Assembly: GCF_949987515.2 (NCBI RefSeq)
Contig: NC_082687.1
Span: 23,110,148-23,174,147 of the forward strand
Origin: Delphinus delphis
Lineage: Eukaryota > Chordata > Mammalia > Artiodactyla > Delphinidae
DNA length: 64,000 bases
Reading direction: 5' to 3'
The notes beneath the pieces are model-generated. The model worked only from the letters and a program-made list of their open reading frames with translations. It ran no database searches and had not been told where the DNA came from. Below, one piece after another: positions 23,140 to 36,507 of this stretch (the first letter of the stretch is position 1; every line of letters starts with the position of its first letter). Position numbers and translations under genes: made by a program.

Positions 23140-23480
23140 CATGTTCTTCTATCCCAGTTCCTTTTCTCCATGTCTATTCCTTCTGCTTGTGGTTCAATTC
23201 TTACTTTTCAACACCTTCAAATTTACTGCCTTATTAAAGTTTTAATGCCAACTTCTCCAGAAAGTGATCCCCAGGTACTTTGGACTCTGTTGATTTTATC
23301 ATTCTCTGACCTTGTACACCAATTATAATCAATGCCTATAATTTATATTGCCTTTTTGGGTTGTCTTGTGCTGTCACGTCTTCCCAACTATATTTTAAGT
23401 TCCTAAAAGACCGTTATTGTGTCTTGTGCTTCTCACCTATCCCCGTCAGTGCTTAATTCAATACTCAGCACATGGGAAGG
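23140..23480 (+). repeat. L2 LINE 3' fragment
   Basis: A pyrimidine-rich plus strand with 'tccagaaagtgatccccagg', 'ttttaagttcctaaaagacc' and 'tcaatactcagcacatggga' follows the L2 3' region. Very old; not coding. Confidence 0.6.
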
Positions 23481-24580
23481 AGAGTCCTAATAAGAACATA
23501 GCCACTTGCTCTGTATTAAATATCTATTAACCAATATAAGACAGAGCTAACATGCAGCATAAATATCTCACCATGTTCTGTGACAGAAATTGCATAACAA
23601 ATCCCTATTGTTGTGCAAAATTTAAAGAACATTTGAACAAATATGTCAGATAGGAAGGAGGCAGAGGGAAGTGATAAATGAGAGAGAAGATAGGCCATCA
23701 TATAACAAGGATGCTATTATTTGGAAATATATCTACATTTAATACTTTTGCATTTTTCTACGTCTGACCTCACCTGTCTGCCAGGGGTAGCACTTGCCTC
23801 AAGAAGGATTAGGATCGTTACAAGATAAATAAAAAAAGAAAGGTGTTTAGAGTTTGACATCTAGCAAGAATTCTTGGTCCAGAACAAGACTATAGTCTTG
23901 TAGATCAAGCTTTCCTTAGAGAAAACAGGATTTTAAAGAACACAATCTTTGCTGTCATTAACATATTGGAAGTCGGACCTAGAGAACCAGATCACAGAGT
24001 TCTGCAATGTCAAGAGCACAGAAAATGTAGGGTATGATGTAAAGGATATGGAAAACTACCCTGGGTTCAAGAGTTGTATGGAGAAGATAGAAGAGGAAAG
24101 GGTTAAACATCGAGTCATTATTTCCTTCTCTAAGTTTAAACCCCACATGAACATGGTAATAGGAGCATTAGGACTAACAGACTACCTTCCAGGGAACAGA
24201 CTGGAGAGAACTCTGAGAAAACCAGCATTCAGCATTTAACATGACATAGAAGCAATTAGGGGGCATTAGAGGAGGGAGGGAAGTTTCTACAGACATGAAC
24301 CTGAGACAGAATCCCAATATCCCATAGCCAATGTGTGGCATCTCAAGGAGACATAAGTTCCCAAGGGCCCTGAGTAGGGGACACAAGAGTCCTGGGTGGG
24401 CATGGCCCCCCTACTCCCCTCCCCCAAAATGAGATCATAAGAGGCCCATTGCCCCCACTCCAAGTCACAGTGCCACAGAGTAGAAGAAAGGAAAAAAATC
24501 TGAAAGCACAACCATTCACCCAAAAGTTGCCTGAGTCATCCACCCCTAAAAGGAACTAAAAAGGTAAAAAGGAACTAAAA
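23481..24580. other. No recognised feature
   Basis: Unique-looking. A C-rich patch lies near 24400-24430. Minus-strand frames at 24174-24543 have no recognisable product. Confidence 0.4.
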
Positions 24581-24700
24581 CGTATCTAGTCCAGTGTCGT
24601 CATTTTTCAGATGAGAAAACTAAAGGCCAGACTCATTTACTCAAGAGTGTGATGCCAAGTGAGGACAGAGCAGAGGCAATAATTCCAATTTTACTAGCAC
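24581..24700 (-). repeat. MIR/L2-like fragment
   Basis: 'catttttcagatgagaaaac' followed by 'aagagtgtgatgccaagtga' resembles the minus-strand MIR core. Weak. Confidence 0.4.
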
Positions 24701-24899
24701 CTACTGAAATGCTAACGTGCCTTCCTACTCTCTCACCTAGAGTCCAGCTTTTCTTTTTATTATGAAAATCAGTTAATGCTACCATTCAGTTAATATTTTA
24801 AAACAAAAATTCCAATAATATTTTTAAATAAAAATAACAATGGAGACAATAATTTTAAATCCCTTTCTTTTAATGAGTAATGAAATAGATTTAAAATTA

Positions 24900-26250
24900 A
24901 ACTAACAAATATTGAGTCTGCAGAAAAATTATTAGTTTTATCTAATTAGTAAATTTAGCAAGGTTACTGAATTAGGGTCATTGTACAAAAATCAATTGTG
25001 CTACCATATAACAACAAACAAACAAAACATAGAAATTATACATTATTAAAATAGAATTAAAAACCTCAAATACCCTGGAATAAACCTAACAAAAGATGTT
25101 TATGACTTCTACACCAAAAAACCATAAAACATTACTTAGAGAAAATAAAGCAGACAAAAAGAGATACATCATGCTCATAGATTGAAAGACTCAGTATAAT
25201 AAGGTTATCAATTCTCCCCAAATTAATCCATGTATTCAGTGTACTCACAATCAAAATCACAGTAGTTTTTTTTGTTTTAATTTTACAAGCTAAAATTTAT
25301 ACAGAAATGCAAAGGGCCAAGATTAGTCAAGGTGATATTAAAGAAAAATAAAACTGGAGGTCTTCAATTACCAGATATCAAACTTATTGGAAAGCTCTTG
25401 TCATTAACAAGTGTGTAATTGGTACAAAAGCAGACAAACAGATATACGGAATGAAGGAGAGTCCAGAAACAAACCTACACGAATTATGACAACTAATTAT
25501 ACAAGTAAATTATGGCAAGTGTGACAATGTCGAGCAGTGGGAAGAGGGCAACCACTCTACTAAATCATACCGACTGAATTATACATCCATTTGTGGTAAA
25601 AAGTGAATCTTAACTCCTACACATACAAAAATATGTTTCAGAAGGTTGTATATCTAAATGTGGATGATAAAACAATAAAGCTTTTAGACGAGTGTATCTT
25701 TCCCTTTGGCGTAGACAATGATTTCTTAAAGAGAACGGAAGTGGTAACCATAAATGGAAAACACAGTAAGTTTGACTACATTTAAATTAAGAACTTTTGT
25801 ACAGAAATATCGAATCACTATGTTATGTAACAGAAACTAACTTAGTGCTACAGGTCAACTATACTTCAAAAACAAAGAAACAAACAAATTCATAGAAAAA
25901 GAGATCAGATTTGTGGTTACCAGAGGTGGAGCATGGGAGGGGGGATTGGATGTAGCTGGTCAAAAGGTACAAATGTCCAAGTATGCGATAAATAGATACT
26001 AGAATGTGATGTACATGATAGATATAATTAACACTGCTGTATGTTATGTGTGAGAGTTGTTAAGAGAGTAAAACCTAAGAGTTCTCATTACAAGAAAAAA
26101 ATATACTTTTTAAATTTTGTATCTATGTGAGAGGATGGATGTTCACTAAACTTACTGTGGTCGTCATTTCATAATGTATGTAAGCCAGATAAACTTATAC
26201 AGTGCTGTGTGTCAATTATATCTCAGTAAAACTAGGAGAAAAATAAAGTT
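24900..26250 (+). repeat. Ancient L1 (L1M-type), ORF2 end and 3' UTR
   Basis: The order matches an L1 ORF2 C-terminal half and 3' UTR: 'accctggaataaacctaaca', 'aagagatacatcatgctcat', 'ggtacaaaagcagacaaaca', then 'gatttgtggttaccagaggt' and 'gtcaattatatctcagtaaa'. Many stops and indels; too decayed for any ORF2 domain. Subfamily not assigned. Confidence 0.75.
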
Positions 26251-26279
26251 TCATTCTCACCCAGAAAACAGGTTTCAAA

Positions 26280-27243
26280 AAAAAACAACACTAATGCTCA
26301 TCAAATGATGCCAAGTAGACAATGAAATGGTAAGCCACAGAGTGCAAGAAGAAACTTTGAAATGCATATATCAGGTAATGACTCATATTCACAATATTTA
26401 AATAAACTCCTATAAATCAATAAGAACAAGGCAGACAACTCAATAGAAAAGTGGACAAAAGACATAAACAGAAATTTCACAAAAGATGACATTCAAATTT
26501 TCAATAAACATATTAAAATTTCCTCAACTCTAGTCCTTTGTAAATGCAAATTAAAAATCACAATGAGATACCGCTACACACAGACAAATGTGACTAAAAT
26601 TAAAAGGACAGAAAATATCAAGAGTGGACAAGAATATAGAACAATGATACTGTCACATCCGCTTGATGTGGGCAGAGAGTAGAAACTGGAGTAATTTTAG
26701 AAAACAGTTTGGTAGTATCTACTAAAGGTGGACATATACAATACGTTATGGCTGGGCAAATTCCACTACTGGGTTTATAACCACTCTAAAGGCATACTAT
26801 GGTTGCCAAAAATTATGTACAAGAATGTTCATAGTAGGACTCTTTACAGTAGGAAAAAACTGGAAACAGCCCAAATCTCCATTAACAATAGAACAGGTAA
26901 ACAAATTAAGATCTATTCATACAATGAAATGCTATATACTAATGAGAATGAACAAACCACATGAACAACATGGATGAATATCACAAACAACATTTAGGAT
27001 AAGAAGTCATATGCAAAAAAGTACATACAACATGACAGCACTTATAAAAATGTGGGAGGGACATCTTGTAGGTTATATAGTGAGTGGGAAGAGGACATAA
27101 GGGGAGCCTTTGAGGTACTGATATTAGTGTCCTTCTTGACCTGCCTTTTGGATCTTCAGCTGTGTTCACTGTGCAAAAATTTATCACGTTGTACACTTAA
27201 GGTTTTCCCACTTTTCCATACGCATGTTATACTTCAATAAGTT
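26280..27243 (+). repeat. Second ancient L1 (L1M-type) 3' part
   Basis: The ORF2 C-terminal region appears again ('cacaatgagataccgctaca', 'attccactactgggtttata', 'ggaaacagcccaaatctcca'), followed by a 3' end with 'ttgtacacttaaggttttcc' and 'cttcaataag'. Because this region lies downstream of another L1 3' end, it is a separate insertion. Confidence 0.75.
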
Positions 27244-28349
27244 TTTTTAAGTGGCATTGGAATCTCCACCCATCTGTCTGAACCACTTGAAAAAAAGGCA
27301 CAAATAAATTTTAAGATGATCCCTGATTTTAAAGATGATTGGGAAGAAATAAAAGAGCAGATTTCAATCTGTAAATGTTTTTCCTCAGCATCTACAAGTT
27401 CAATGACTCAGGACAGCAGCTGGAGACAGAACATTAGTGTTTTCCCTGGAACACAGGCCATTTTTCATATTTTTAACATATAACATTCCTCCCAAATTGA
27501 ACAACTCGTTGATTTTGTTTAATAAAAGGGAAGCTAGCATAAAATGTTATGTATATGCCATTTTAAAGCATATTTGCATATTTAACAGTACATATGTTTG
27601 AGAAATTTTTTTAATTTGGGCTACAATGGAAAATACCTAGAGACAGATTTTAAGTACTATACCTGACCTTTGATATTATTTCCTTTTGCAAATACTAAAA
27701 TTGCTGCCAACTGGATACTTTTCCCCTTGCTTATTATTTTATGAAACAATTATTTCAGGGAAGAAAAACACAAGCAAAACAAAGGTTTAGAATTGTAGGT
27801 TTTTAGAAGTGTCTGCATTTAAACTTTGGAAAGAAAATATACATATAAAAGAAGAAATACAATTAACACTTATTTATCTCTGTCTGCAAGCAATAAGGTA
27901 CAAAAAAGTTTTTCATCTCTTTATTATAATTATACCTAGATTAAGCATCAATAATGGATAAACCACAAAGGTGATAATCAGGCCCAGGCATTTCCTGCCA
28001 GAGGAAAAGGCAGAAATAAATAGCAACAAAAAAGCCACATTCCACGTTTAAAACATACAAAAAACTGAATACTGGGAATAATTAAAATCTATCCTTTTGT
28101 TTTTTAATATTTAGACCTTTTCTCAGTTGATGAAAACAGTCTTCTCTAAATGATATAGTCTAATTTCACGGATAATTTTATTTACTTAAATTTTTCACTT
28201 TCTATTGTTTATTCAAATAAATAATGAAAATATTTTCCCACAGGCAATTTAGCAAGAAAATGGACCCAAGAAAACTTCTACTTTTTGAACACTATTTTTA
28301 AAATTCTAGGTCTGAATTAGAAGTACCTTATTATTATTATTGTGATAAT
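27244..28349. other. No recognised feature
   Basis: AT-rich unique-looking DNA without open frames of note. Confidence 0.45.
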
Positions 28350-28545
28350 AAAAAATAAACATTTAGTGCTGTCAAATATAAACCAGATATTGTTCTGAGT
28401 TGTTGTCTTATACATTTAATACTCATAACAATCTTAACTGCTGTGTACACTATTATCTCATTTTATAGATGAGGAGAGTGAAGGACAGGTTGATTACTGG
28501 AAGTTACCTGAGCCACAGAGCTAGTGAGCAAAGGCAGGAGGATCT
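28350..28545 (-). repeat. MIR SINE
   Basis: 'tctcattttatagatgagga', 'ttacctgagccacagagcta' and 'catttaatactcataacaat' are a clear minus-strand MIR. It is one of the best-preserved MIRs in the window. Confidence 0.85.
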
Positions 28546-28984
28546 GAAGGCAGGTAGCTATCACCAATCCCATTCCCTTAACTCTTCCACTGATACTGTA
28601 CCTCTGCTATTTCCATGTGAGTTCCCATTACTATGGTACATATTCTGTCCTGTGGTCTTATTATTTAAATATATTAATATTAATCCTTACTGCAAAGCTT
28701 CCCATTGTACTCTAAATGTCCGTTGTATAAAAATTTTCTATTCTATGTATATCTTTGCTATTTTTTACATTTTTCATGTATTCATTAGAATTGCAAACAC
28801 ACTATACTTTGAATTTAGAGGGGGTACTATCTCCTAAGATTTTAAAGCAATTTACATATATCATGCCACTTACATTTAAACACCCATATACATTCAGTAC
28901 TTGTCTCTGAATTGTTTTTTATACATTTTATTGTATATTTTTCTCACCTTTTATCTCATGCTATTGCCAAAGTCAAATTCTCAG

Positions 28985-29146
28985 ACTCCAGGCCCTTTAT
29001 TCTCAAAGGGTGGTTCATAAACAAGCAGCCTCACCATGTCCTCAGAGCTTGTTAGAAATACAGAATTCTGGGCACCACCCTAGACCAATGGTAGACCAAC
29101 AAGTGATCTCTAGGAATATTAAAGTTTAAGAAACTTGCTTTAGATA
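28985..29146 (+). repeat. MER20-like hAT MITE
   Basis: 'tctcaaagggtggttcataa', 'gagcttgttagaaatacaga', 'caccaccctagacca' and 'tattaaagtttaagaaactt' match the MER20 pattern, including complementary ends. Old element. Confidence 0.75.
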
Positions 29147-31395
29147 ATATATTCCTCTAAACTAAAGGTTTTCTTAATCCTTCCTTCAGCTAATTTATTT
29201 CTGTAGGTTTTGTGAAAGGTATTCTTATCAATTTTACCACTAAGTGTTTTGGTCTGTTAAAATTATTATTGAGGGCTTCACTGTCTCTATCAGCTTTACT
29301 GCCTGCAGTATTAGTGAATTTTACTGAATTAACTCTTGAGGACGTAAAACAGAAGCTTCCTTTCTAGGGCTGTCTGTAAAGCTATTTGTTTGTGACGTGC
29401 TATATCCCCCCGCCAAGTGACTACAAATGCCATCAATTGGAAACAGACAGGCAGAGCTGACATGCTTTAGCTCTGGTGTATAGCCTTGTAAATGTCTAAG
29501 AGAGCTCCTAAATTAAACGATCAATAGCAGAGTAGCTACTGTTTTCTCTAAATCCTGGAAGATTTTATGCTATATTATAGCACAATGTTGATCTCAGTTC
29601 CTTTGTGAATTCTTCTCAGATTTCCTTAGTTTTCAGGTATTCACTTATAAACTGCCCTAGGGTTTCCTGTTTTTGTAAATAAGTTGTCCTGAAAAGGTTC
29701 CAGAAAAATATCTTAGTAGCAATACAGGATTCTGCTTCTGGCTGAAACAACCACCATCAACACAACCGAAATCAAAAGTAATAATAAAACCCTCAAAGAG
29801 AAATATCCATACGGAAAACCATCAAAATAAGTTTCAAAAACAGTAAATTAATGCAAAAAACATAAACCTTAAAATAAGACAAATTTTGTAATATAAAATT
29901 CTGGGCTAGTAAGTGCATTTTTACTATGTTAATGAAGCACCAGTACCCATATCGTGAAAAAAATTATCAAATTTCTTTACCACCTTATCTCTTGCTGTTG
30001 GTTCTTGAACGGATTTCCAGCATACGAGCTAGCTGAGGCAAGAAGGTTAATTTGCTTGACTATATAGCATCAAGGAAGATCATTCTTTAAAATTCTGCCA
30101 ATAGGAAAATAAAGAATGAGTATGACCTGCTTATTAGATAGTAAAAAGGAAATAATTTTAATTGCATCAGCTGTGATAAACATAAATTGGTTACATAAAA
30201 TAAATATCCTTATCTTTCAGAAATGTACACTGAAGTAAATTGGGTTGAAATGTCAAAAAAATTGCCAATCAGGACATACTAGTACACACCACCACCAGTA
30301 AAAATGAAATAAAAGTACCACTAACAAAAAGAGAGCAAAAGCGGGAAATTAGGAATCCAGAAGACATCAAAAATAAATTTTAATATCAATGCAGGAGGCT
30401 TAAATAAGCTATTATTAGTCCATTGGATTAAAAGTGATGAAAGAAAAGATAATATTTTAAAACTCATTCATAATATCGCTGAACTAACACCTTATATTTG
30501 AAAAATGCTATGAGCACATTTTATTGGCCTCTTTCTCAAGCTAATTACTATGATAAGTTTTTAATATATATTACTCTTAATATTTAAAATAACAATTTAG
30601 GAAAGACCTGAAGAACACTTTGCCCACTTTCATACTGACTTGGCCCAAAGAGAGGTTTTGCACCTCTTTACAGTCTTTCTATTTGACATTATCTACCCCC
30701 ATAGGATAATGAAAGATAATTTGCCATATTAGTCAGATAGCCATATTTTATTTATAGGTGGGTTCTGTGCCTAAATGCATTAAAGCAAGTATAAAACTTT
30801 GTCCAAAAATTTGGAAATTAACTAACCCATTAAAAATTTTTTAAATTAAATTAACTCTTACTTTCACCCTTGTTCTAGGAGTCAACAAATTTGGTGGAGT
30901 ATATAAATGACAAAACTAACACAGCAAAAGACAATTTTATGATGCTGAAAGTATTCGTGCACAGAAAACCCAAACAATATCTAAATTCAAGAAAAAGAAG
31001 TAATCTATAAAAAGGAAATTACAGTTGAATGTCTCCATATTCCACTACCAAAGTATTACAGAAAAAAAGGGGGGCAAAAATAAAAACTGTATGGTGCTCA
31101 ATCAGGAGATTTCTGCTTCTCGTAACACAGACACTAGTAATTTTTAAAAGGCCCCTGCTTCAAAACATCTAGAATGCTTACTAGAATACAACAAACATAT
31201 TTTAAAATGCATTGTTCAGCTCATAATGAAATAAGAATGACCTTACCGTGCCAAAATGAAGACAGAGCTGAAACAATAGTAGCATCCACATGCAAAAATC
31301 ATGAGTGCTCTGCTAGTGTTTCACTAATAGTAGGATCTTGAAGCCTTGGATTTTAATAGTCTGACAGGAAATAGTGGACAAGACTTTAGGTTTGA
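29147..31395. other. No recognised feature
   Basis: AT-rich and unique-looking over 2.2 kb. I see no repeat family I can name and no supported exon. Confidence 0.4.
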
Positions 31396-31408
31396 AAATG
31401 ATCAGGGA

Positions 31409-31752
31409 GGCACTTCCCTGGTGGCGCAGTTGTTAAGAATCTGCCTGCCAACACAATGCAGGGGACACAGGTTGGATCCCTGGCCTGGGAAGATCCCACA
31501 TGCCACACAGAAACTAGGGCATGTGGGATCTTCTAAGCCTGTGCTCTAGAGCCTGGGAGCCACAGCTACTGAAGCCCGTGCACCTAGAGCCTGTGCTCCA
31601 CAACAAGAGAAGCCACCGCAATGAGAAGCCCACGTACCACAACAAAGAGTAGTCCCCACTCACCGCAACTGGAGAAAGCCCTCACGCAGCAACAAAGATC
31701 CAATGCAGGCAAAAATAAATAAATAAATATTTTTTTTAAAAAAAGAAAGAAA
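31409..31752 (+). mobile_element. Long CHR-1 SINE
   Basis: Full-length CHR-1: head 'cacttccctggtggcgcag', middle 'agcctgggagccacagctac', 3' part 'aagccctcacgcagcaacaa' and tail (aaat)n. Flanks 'gaaaatgatcaggg' and 'gaaaatgatggggg' (about 31395-31408 and 31753-31767) form a decayed target duplication. An extra 'acacaatg' next to 'caatgcagg' suggests a short internal duplication. Confidence 0.9.
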
Positions 31753-31767
31753 GAAAATGATGGGGGA

Positions 31768-32270
31768 GTTGGAATTAAGAATATCAAAAAGCCCAAAAGG
31801 GTATGAAAATTTTTAAATGCCTTCTACTAAGGGGAAGTGACAAGGGGAAAATGATCTGTGACATCCCTAGCTTGGAGTAGAGAAGAAAATCATTCTTCTA
31901 AAAATGCATAACTCATAGTTCTTCCCCTATGGCTTTTGGGCTTGGATTACACTGATTACAAAACCTGACAAACTTCAAGCAGAGAAATTAACTTAAAGAA
32001 GCAAATTAAATCCCCTCCAAAGTAATATAACCTCATTTCAGACCTCTTAGGATTCCCAGAATTTTTAAAAAGCCAAAAATGAGCTCCAAAGTAACATAAC
32101 CAACAAGAAAACGGGTCTTCATAAAGGAGAGTCCAAAGAAGCATCAAACAGCAGAATTAGACTGCCAAGGACTTCAGACTTTGTAATTGTCACATATATA
32201 ACATAGAATGAATATACTACTAAATATATAAAACAGGGAACAAAAACATGAGAAAGGAAAAACAGAGTAT
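31768..32270. other. No recognised feature
   Basis: Unique-looking AT-rich DNA. Confidence 0.4.
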
Positions 32271-32284
32271 AAAAACCAACTGGA

Positions 32285-32489
32285 GGGCTTCCCTGGTAGT
32301 GCAGTGGTTGAGAGTCTGCCTGCCGATGCAGGGGACACGGGTTCATGTCCCGGTCCGGGAGGATCCCACATGCCGCGGAGTGGCCGGACCCGTGAGCCAT
32401 GGCCGCTGAGCCTGCGCGTCCGGAGCCTGTGCTCCGCAACGGGTGAGGCCACAACAGTGAGAGTCCTATGTACCGCAAAAACAAAAACA
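32285..32489 (+). mobile_element. Short CHR-1-type SINE (somewhat older copy)
   Basis: The deleted-form SINE with tail 'aaaaacaaaaacaaaa'. Target duplication 'aaaaccaactgga' (32272-32284) versus 'aaacccaattgga' (32490-32502) has two differences, and the tail is interrupted by C, so it is older than the copies at 840, 7799 and 17863. Confidence 0.9.
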
Positions 32490-32509
32490 AAACCCAATTG
32501 GAATTTTAA

Positions 32510-33740
32510 AAGAAAACTTCAGGAAAAAATAAGTAAAATTACAATCTCAATAGATGCTTTGAATAGAAAATTGGGCACAACTTTAGAGAGAGTTAATAAA
32601 CTGAAAGATACACTTGCACAAATATATAAAATACAACAAAGAAAGGAAAGGTGATGAAACATACGTAAGATGAAGGAGAGAATATGTGACCAATCAGATT
32701 CCCTGAAAGGAAAATAAGAGAGAATGGAAGAGAGGCCAGGGCCAGACCTAGGGTGAGGCAAGTGAGGCAGCTAGGGCAAAAATTTTAAGGAGGCATTTAC
32801 TCTTCTTAAATTTTGCAGCCTGGAACAGGCAATACCCAGAAAGACAACTGGCTAAAGGTTTTCAGAATTGAAACTTGGTATCCAGGAAACAATGTTTTCC
32901 AAGAAGGTTAAATAAAAAGCAATTCATACCTATAGACAATAGTGAAACTGCTGAATACCATCAAAGACAAAGAGGACCTAAAAACAGCCAGAAATAAAAG
33001 ATTGACTATTTTAGTAGACTCTGTTGGTTCGCTGGCCATATCAGCCAGTGGACTCACACCTACACTTTTCTGATAATTGTCTTCAGCTTACTAGAAATAT
33101 CTCAGTTTCCATACTCCTTCTGGGGACAGGCCACTGCCAAAGAATGACTAATCAAGGGATAACAAAGACCCAAACGTGGGACATTTCTCTGTACCCTTAG
33201 GATGCAGAGCTTCATGTGGAATCAGGCTGATCTTCCACTAAATCCACTTCTTTGGTTAGCTGCTTTTTCTGTCTTGTACGGCTTTCTTAATTTTCTTTTT
33301 CTTATTTCAACAAACAAAATCAAGAATCCCCAACTGACTCTAGGAAGTACAATTACCAACAAGCAAGTGATAAATAGATCAACAGCAGATTCTCAAAACA
33401 ACAATGTATGCCAGAAGACTAGAAAATAATACATTCTAATACACACAAAAAAATAGCTGTCAGTTAAGACATCTATTCCCAAACTATAATTTGAGGCAGA
33501 ATTGAAATAAATATTCAGATGTATCAAAACAGAGTTTACTGCCAATAGATCCATACCAAAAAATTTTTAAAGAAAGGATTTGGGGCAGAAAGAAAATAAT
33601 CATAGATGGGAAGTCTGAGACACAAAAGGAACTAGAAAAAAAGTAATTAGTGAATATGTGGGTAAACCTAATCAACAGTGACTTATTTAAAATAATATTA
33701 CTAATAATGCTTAATTCAGTGAATAACAAAAAAATGTTGA
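32510..33740 (+). repeat. Ancient L1M/HAL1-like ORF1-region sequence
   Basis: Phrases such as 'acaatagtgaaactgctgaa', 'aaagacaaagaggacctaaa' and 'acaacaatgtatgccagaag' follow the 3' half of ORF1 of old L1 or HAL1 elements. A different old repeat-like patch lies at about 32735-32815 ('agggtgaggcaagtgaggca'). No intact frame remains. The assignment is by memory of the wording only. Confidence 0.5.
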
Positions 33741-33989
33741 ACTAATTATTTTACAGAAAAAGAAGAGAGGTAATTGAATTTAAGTTGTAATATCTTGCAT
33801 TGCTGAGGAGTAGACAATAGAGATTAAATTTAGACTTTAAGTGTGCAAGCAAAGATTTTATGGTCATTCTCTAAAAAACAGAAATCAAATATATTAACTT
33901 CAAACCAGCAAAGAGGGAATAAAAGAACAGAAAAACCTCAATCAGAAAGGAAGCTTGAGAAACTTCTATTTCTGGCAACAATAGTGTAA

Positions 33990-36415
33990 CCATCCCTGGA
34001 TTAGTCCACTCACTAAAAACAGCCATAAAGCTGGGCAAAATATATAAGGTAAATCTTTCTGGGCATTATACATGCAGCACAAAACTGCACTTTATGAGTT
34101 AAGGGAAAGCTCCATCATTTCCCCAACACTCTCCTTAGGAACAATTTTCCAACCTCAGTAAAGCAAGCTGAGATCCAAGCAAAGCACATGACCCTACTGC
34201 ACTTAGAAGGCAATAATTAGAATTCAAGGAAGCTGAAGTAGATGGAATATGCAAGGCAAGGAGTCAGAAAGGAAGAAGCTGTGTAGAAGAGAGGTCTCAG
34301 ATGTCTGAGTAGTATTCCCTATAAGTTCTCAGGCAAGGACTGAGCTATACAAGTGCAGGACAAAAATACATGAGACTTTTTAGGGACTCACTTCTACTGG
34401 TTGAGAATGAAACAGATGTTAAGAGGTCAAGCAGTGATGGTGGATATTGGCATCCATGCCAACCACAGTGGAGGGAGCTCATTAACACCTCCTAATATTG
34501 TAACGTTTTAATAATGTCAGTATATATTAACTACTAGATGTACAAATAAACAGAAAAATATGACATATAGTAGAGAAAATACATCAAAATAAACTAACCC
34601 AGAGAAGAAACAGTTCTTACATATAGTAGATAATGACCTTAAAGCAGCTAATAAATAGATATTCAATGAACCAAAGAAAAATATGTTCAGAGAATTAAAG
34701 GAAAACATGACCTTAATGAGAGAACAGATAGTCACAGATGAGAAATGAAAGCTATTTTAAAAGCCAAATAGAAACTCTAGAACTAAAGAGAATAATAAAT
34801 GAACTTTAAAAATTACTGGATGGGGACCTCCCTGATGGTGCAGTGGTTAAGAATCCACCTGTCAATGCAGGGGACACAGGTTTGAACCCTGGTCCAGCAA
34901 GATCCCACATGCCACAGAGCAACTAAGCCCATGCACCACAACTACTGAGCCTGTACTCTAGAGCCTGTGAGTCACAACTACAGAGCCCGGGCACCACAAT
35001 TACTGAAGCCTGCATGCCTAGGGCCCGTGCTCCGCAACGAAAGAAGCCACTGAAATGAGAACCCCATGCATTGCAATGAGGAGTAACCCTGCTCGCCACA
35101 TCTAGAGAAAGCACATAGGCAGCAATGAAGACCCACTGCAGCCAAAAAAGAAATGAATAAATAAATTTTTAAAAAATTACTGGATGGGATTAACAGCAAG
35201 TTGGAGATGACAGAAGAGTCAGTGAAGAGAAATCTATAGAAATTATGCAATCTGAGGAAAAGGGAGAAAAAAGTGTTTGAAGAAAAATGAACCTACAGTG
35301 CAATGTCAAATAATCAAACATATGTATACTAGAAGTCTCAGGCAGAAAAGAATAGGACATATAGATAGATATTTAAAGAAATAATGACTAAAAGTAAGCT
35401 CAATCTGATGGGGAAAAAAAATTAACTTACAAAGTCAAGAATTTGAGTAAACTTCCAAAATGATAAAATCAAAGACAATTACACCAAAGTAAATCATACT
35501 CAAATTGCTGAAAACAAAAGATAAAGCAGTCAGAGAAAAAGACATATAACTGTAAGAAAAGTGGTAAAGATAACTGCTGACTACTCATTTAAACAAGGTA
35601 GTCTTGACAACAATGGAACACCATCTTTAACATTCTGAAACAAATTGCTATTTAAAAATTTTATATCTAATAAAAAATATACTTAAAAATAAGGTAAAAT
35701 AAATGCATCTTATTATAAAGAAAAGTGAAAAACTATTTGCAGCAAACATAAACTACAAGAAATTTTAAAGGAAGAAGGGAAATTATGCCACATGAAAAGG
35801 CAGATCTACAGGAAAGAAAGGTGAGCACTGGAAAAAATAAATAGTGGATTATATAAGAGACTATAAAATTCTCCTTACTTCTTTAAAAGATAACTGTTTT
35901 TTGCAAAAGCAAGAATAATAAAATTATAGGGTAGAGTTTATAACATATGAAAGAAATCGAGGATATGCAAACAATGGCACAATACATAAGGGACAAATTA
36001 ATGGAATTCTACAGTTGAACGGTATAATATTTTGAAAATGGGAAGTAGGAACTGGGAAGTAAGAAGCATCAAATGTGAAATAATAAGGTGGAATTGTGAA
36101 GAATCAGGTGTTAAACAATAATATTGACTCAAAATAGAATTTAAGGATAGTTAAATAGAATTTGGGAGAGATAGAATATTGTTAATACTAGAGCAAATAA
36201 TACATAAATTTTAAAAACGAAATAAGAAGCAAGAAAGGACATAAACAGAGTATTAAAAAATATTCAATCATCCCAAAGGAGTCAGGAAAGAAGCAACAAA
36301 AAACAAACCAAAAAAAATAAAGAAAAAATGGAAAAACTATGAAGACAAAATTAGACAGTATAAATAATTATATGAAACGTAAACAGAGAGAAAGAAAGAA
36401 AAGCAAACAGACTAA
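33990..36415 (+). repeat. Ancient L1M-like element, left part (split)
   Basis: Reads like an old L1 with 5' region, ORF1 and inter-ORF spacer: 'cataaagctgggcaaaatat', 'gtaaatcatactcaaattgc', 'caaggtagtcttgacaacaa', 'gacagtataaataattatat'. It stops at 'cagactaaatga' and continues after 42828 ('ggactaaacacttcagttat'), which identifies one element broken by a later insertion. A long CHR-1 SINE is also inserted in it. Non-coding now. Confidence 0.6.
34825..35171 (+). mobile_element. Long CHR-1 SINE nested in L1M
   Basis: Full-length CHR-1 with head 'acctccctgatggtgcag', repeated 'cacaactactgagcc' type middle and an (aaat)n-like tail. Target duplication 'aaaaattactggatggg' (34808-34824 and 35172-35188) is a perfect 17 bp despite clear body divergence. 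Confidence 0.93.
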
Positions 36416-36507
36416 ATGATGGGTTGAGAAACTATGACCTGCAGGCCAAATCTTACTCACTTATTTTGTAAATATTTTTTGAAAAATAGCCTTGTTTATC
36501 CATTTAC
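36416..36507 (-). mobile_element. hAT-like MER transposon, left part (split)
   Basis: 'gggttgagaaactatgacc' and 'tgcaggccaaatcttactca' are one end of a non-autonomous DNA transposon whose other part lies at 42694-42827. Inverted ends: 'ggttgagaaactat' versus reverse-complement 'ggttggcaaacatt'. Flanking 'gactaaat' and 'gactaaac' look like the 8-bp target duplication typical of hAT elements. I do not name the family. Strand is arbitrary. Confidence 0.65.
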
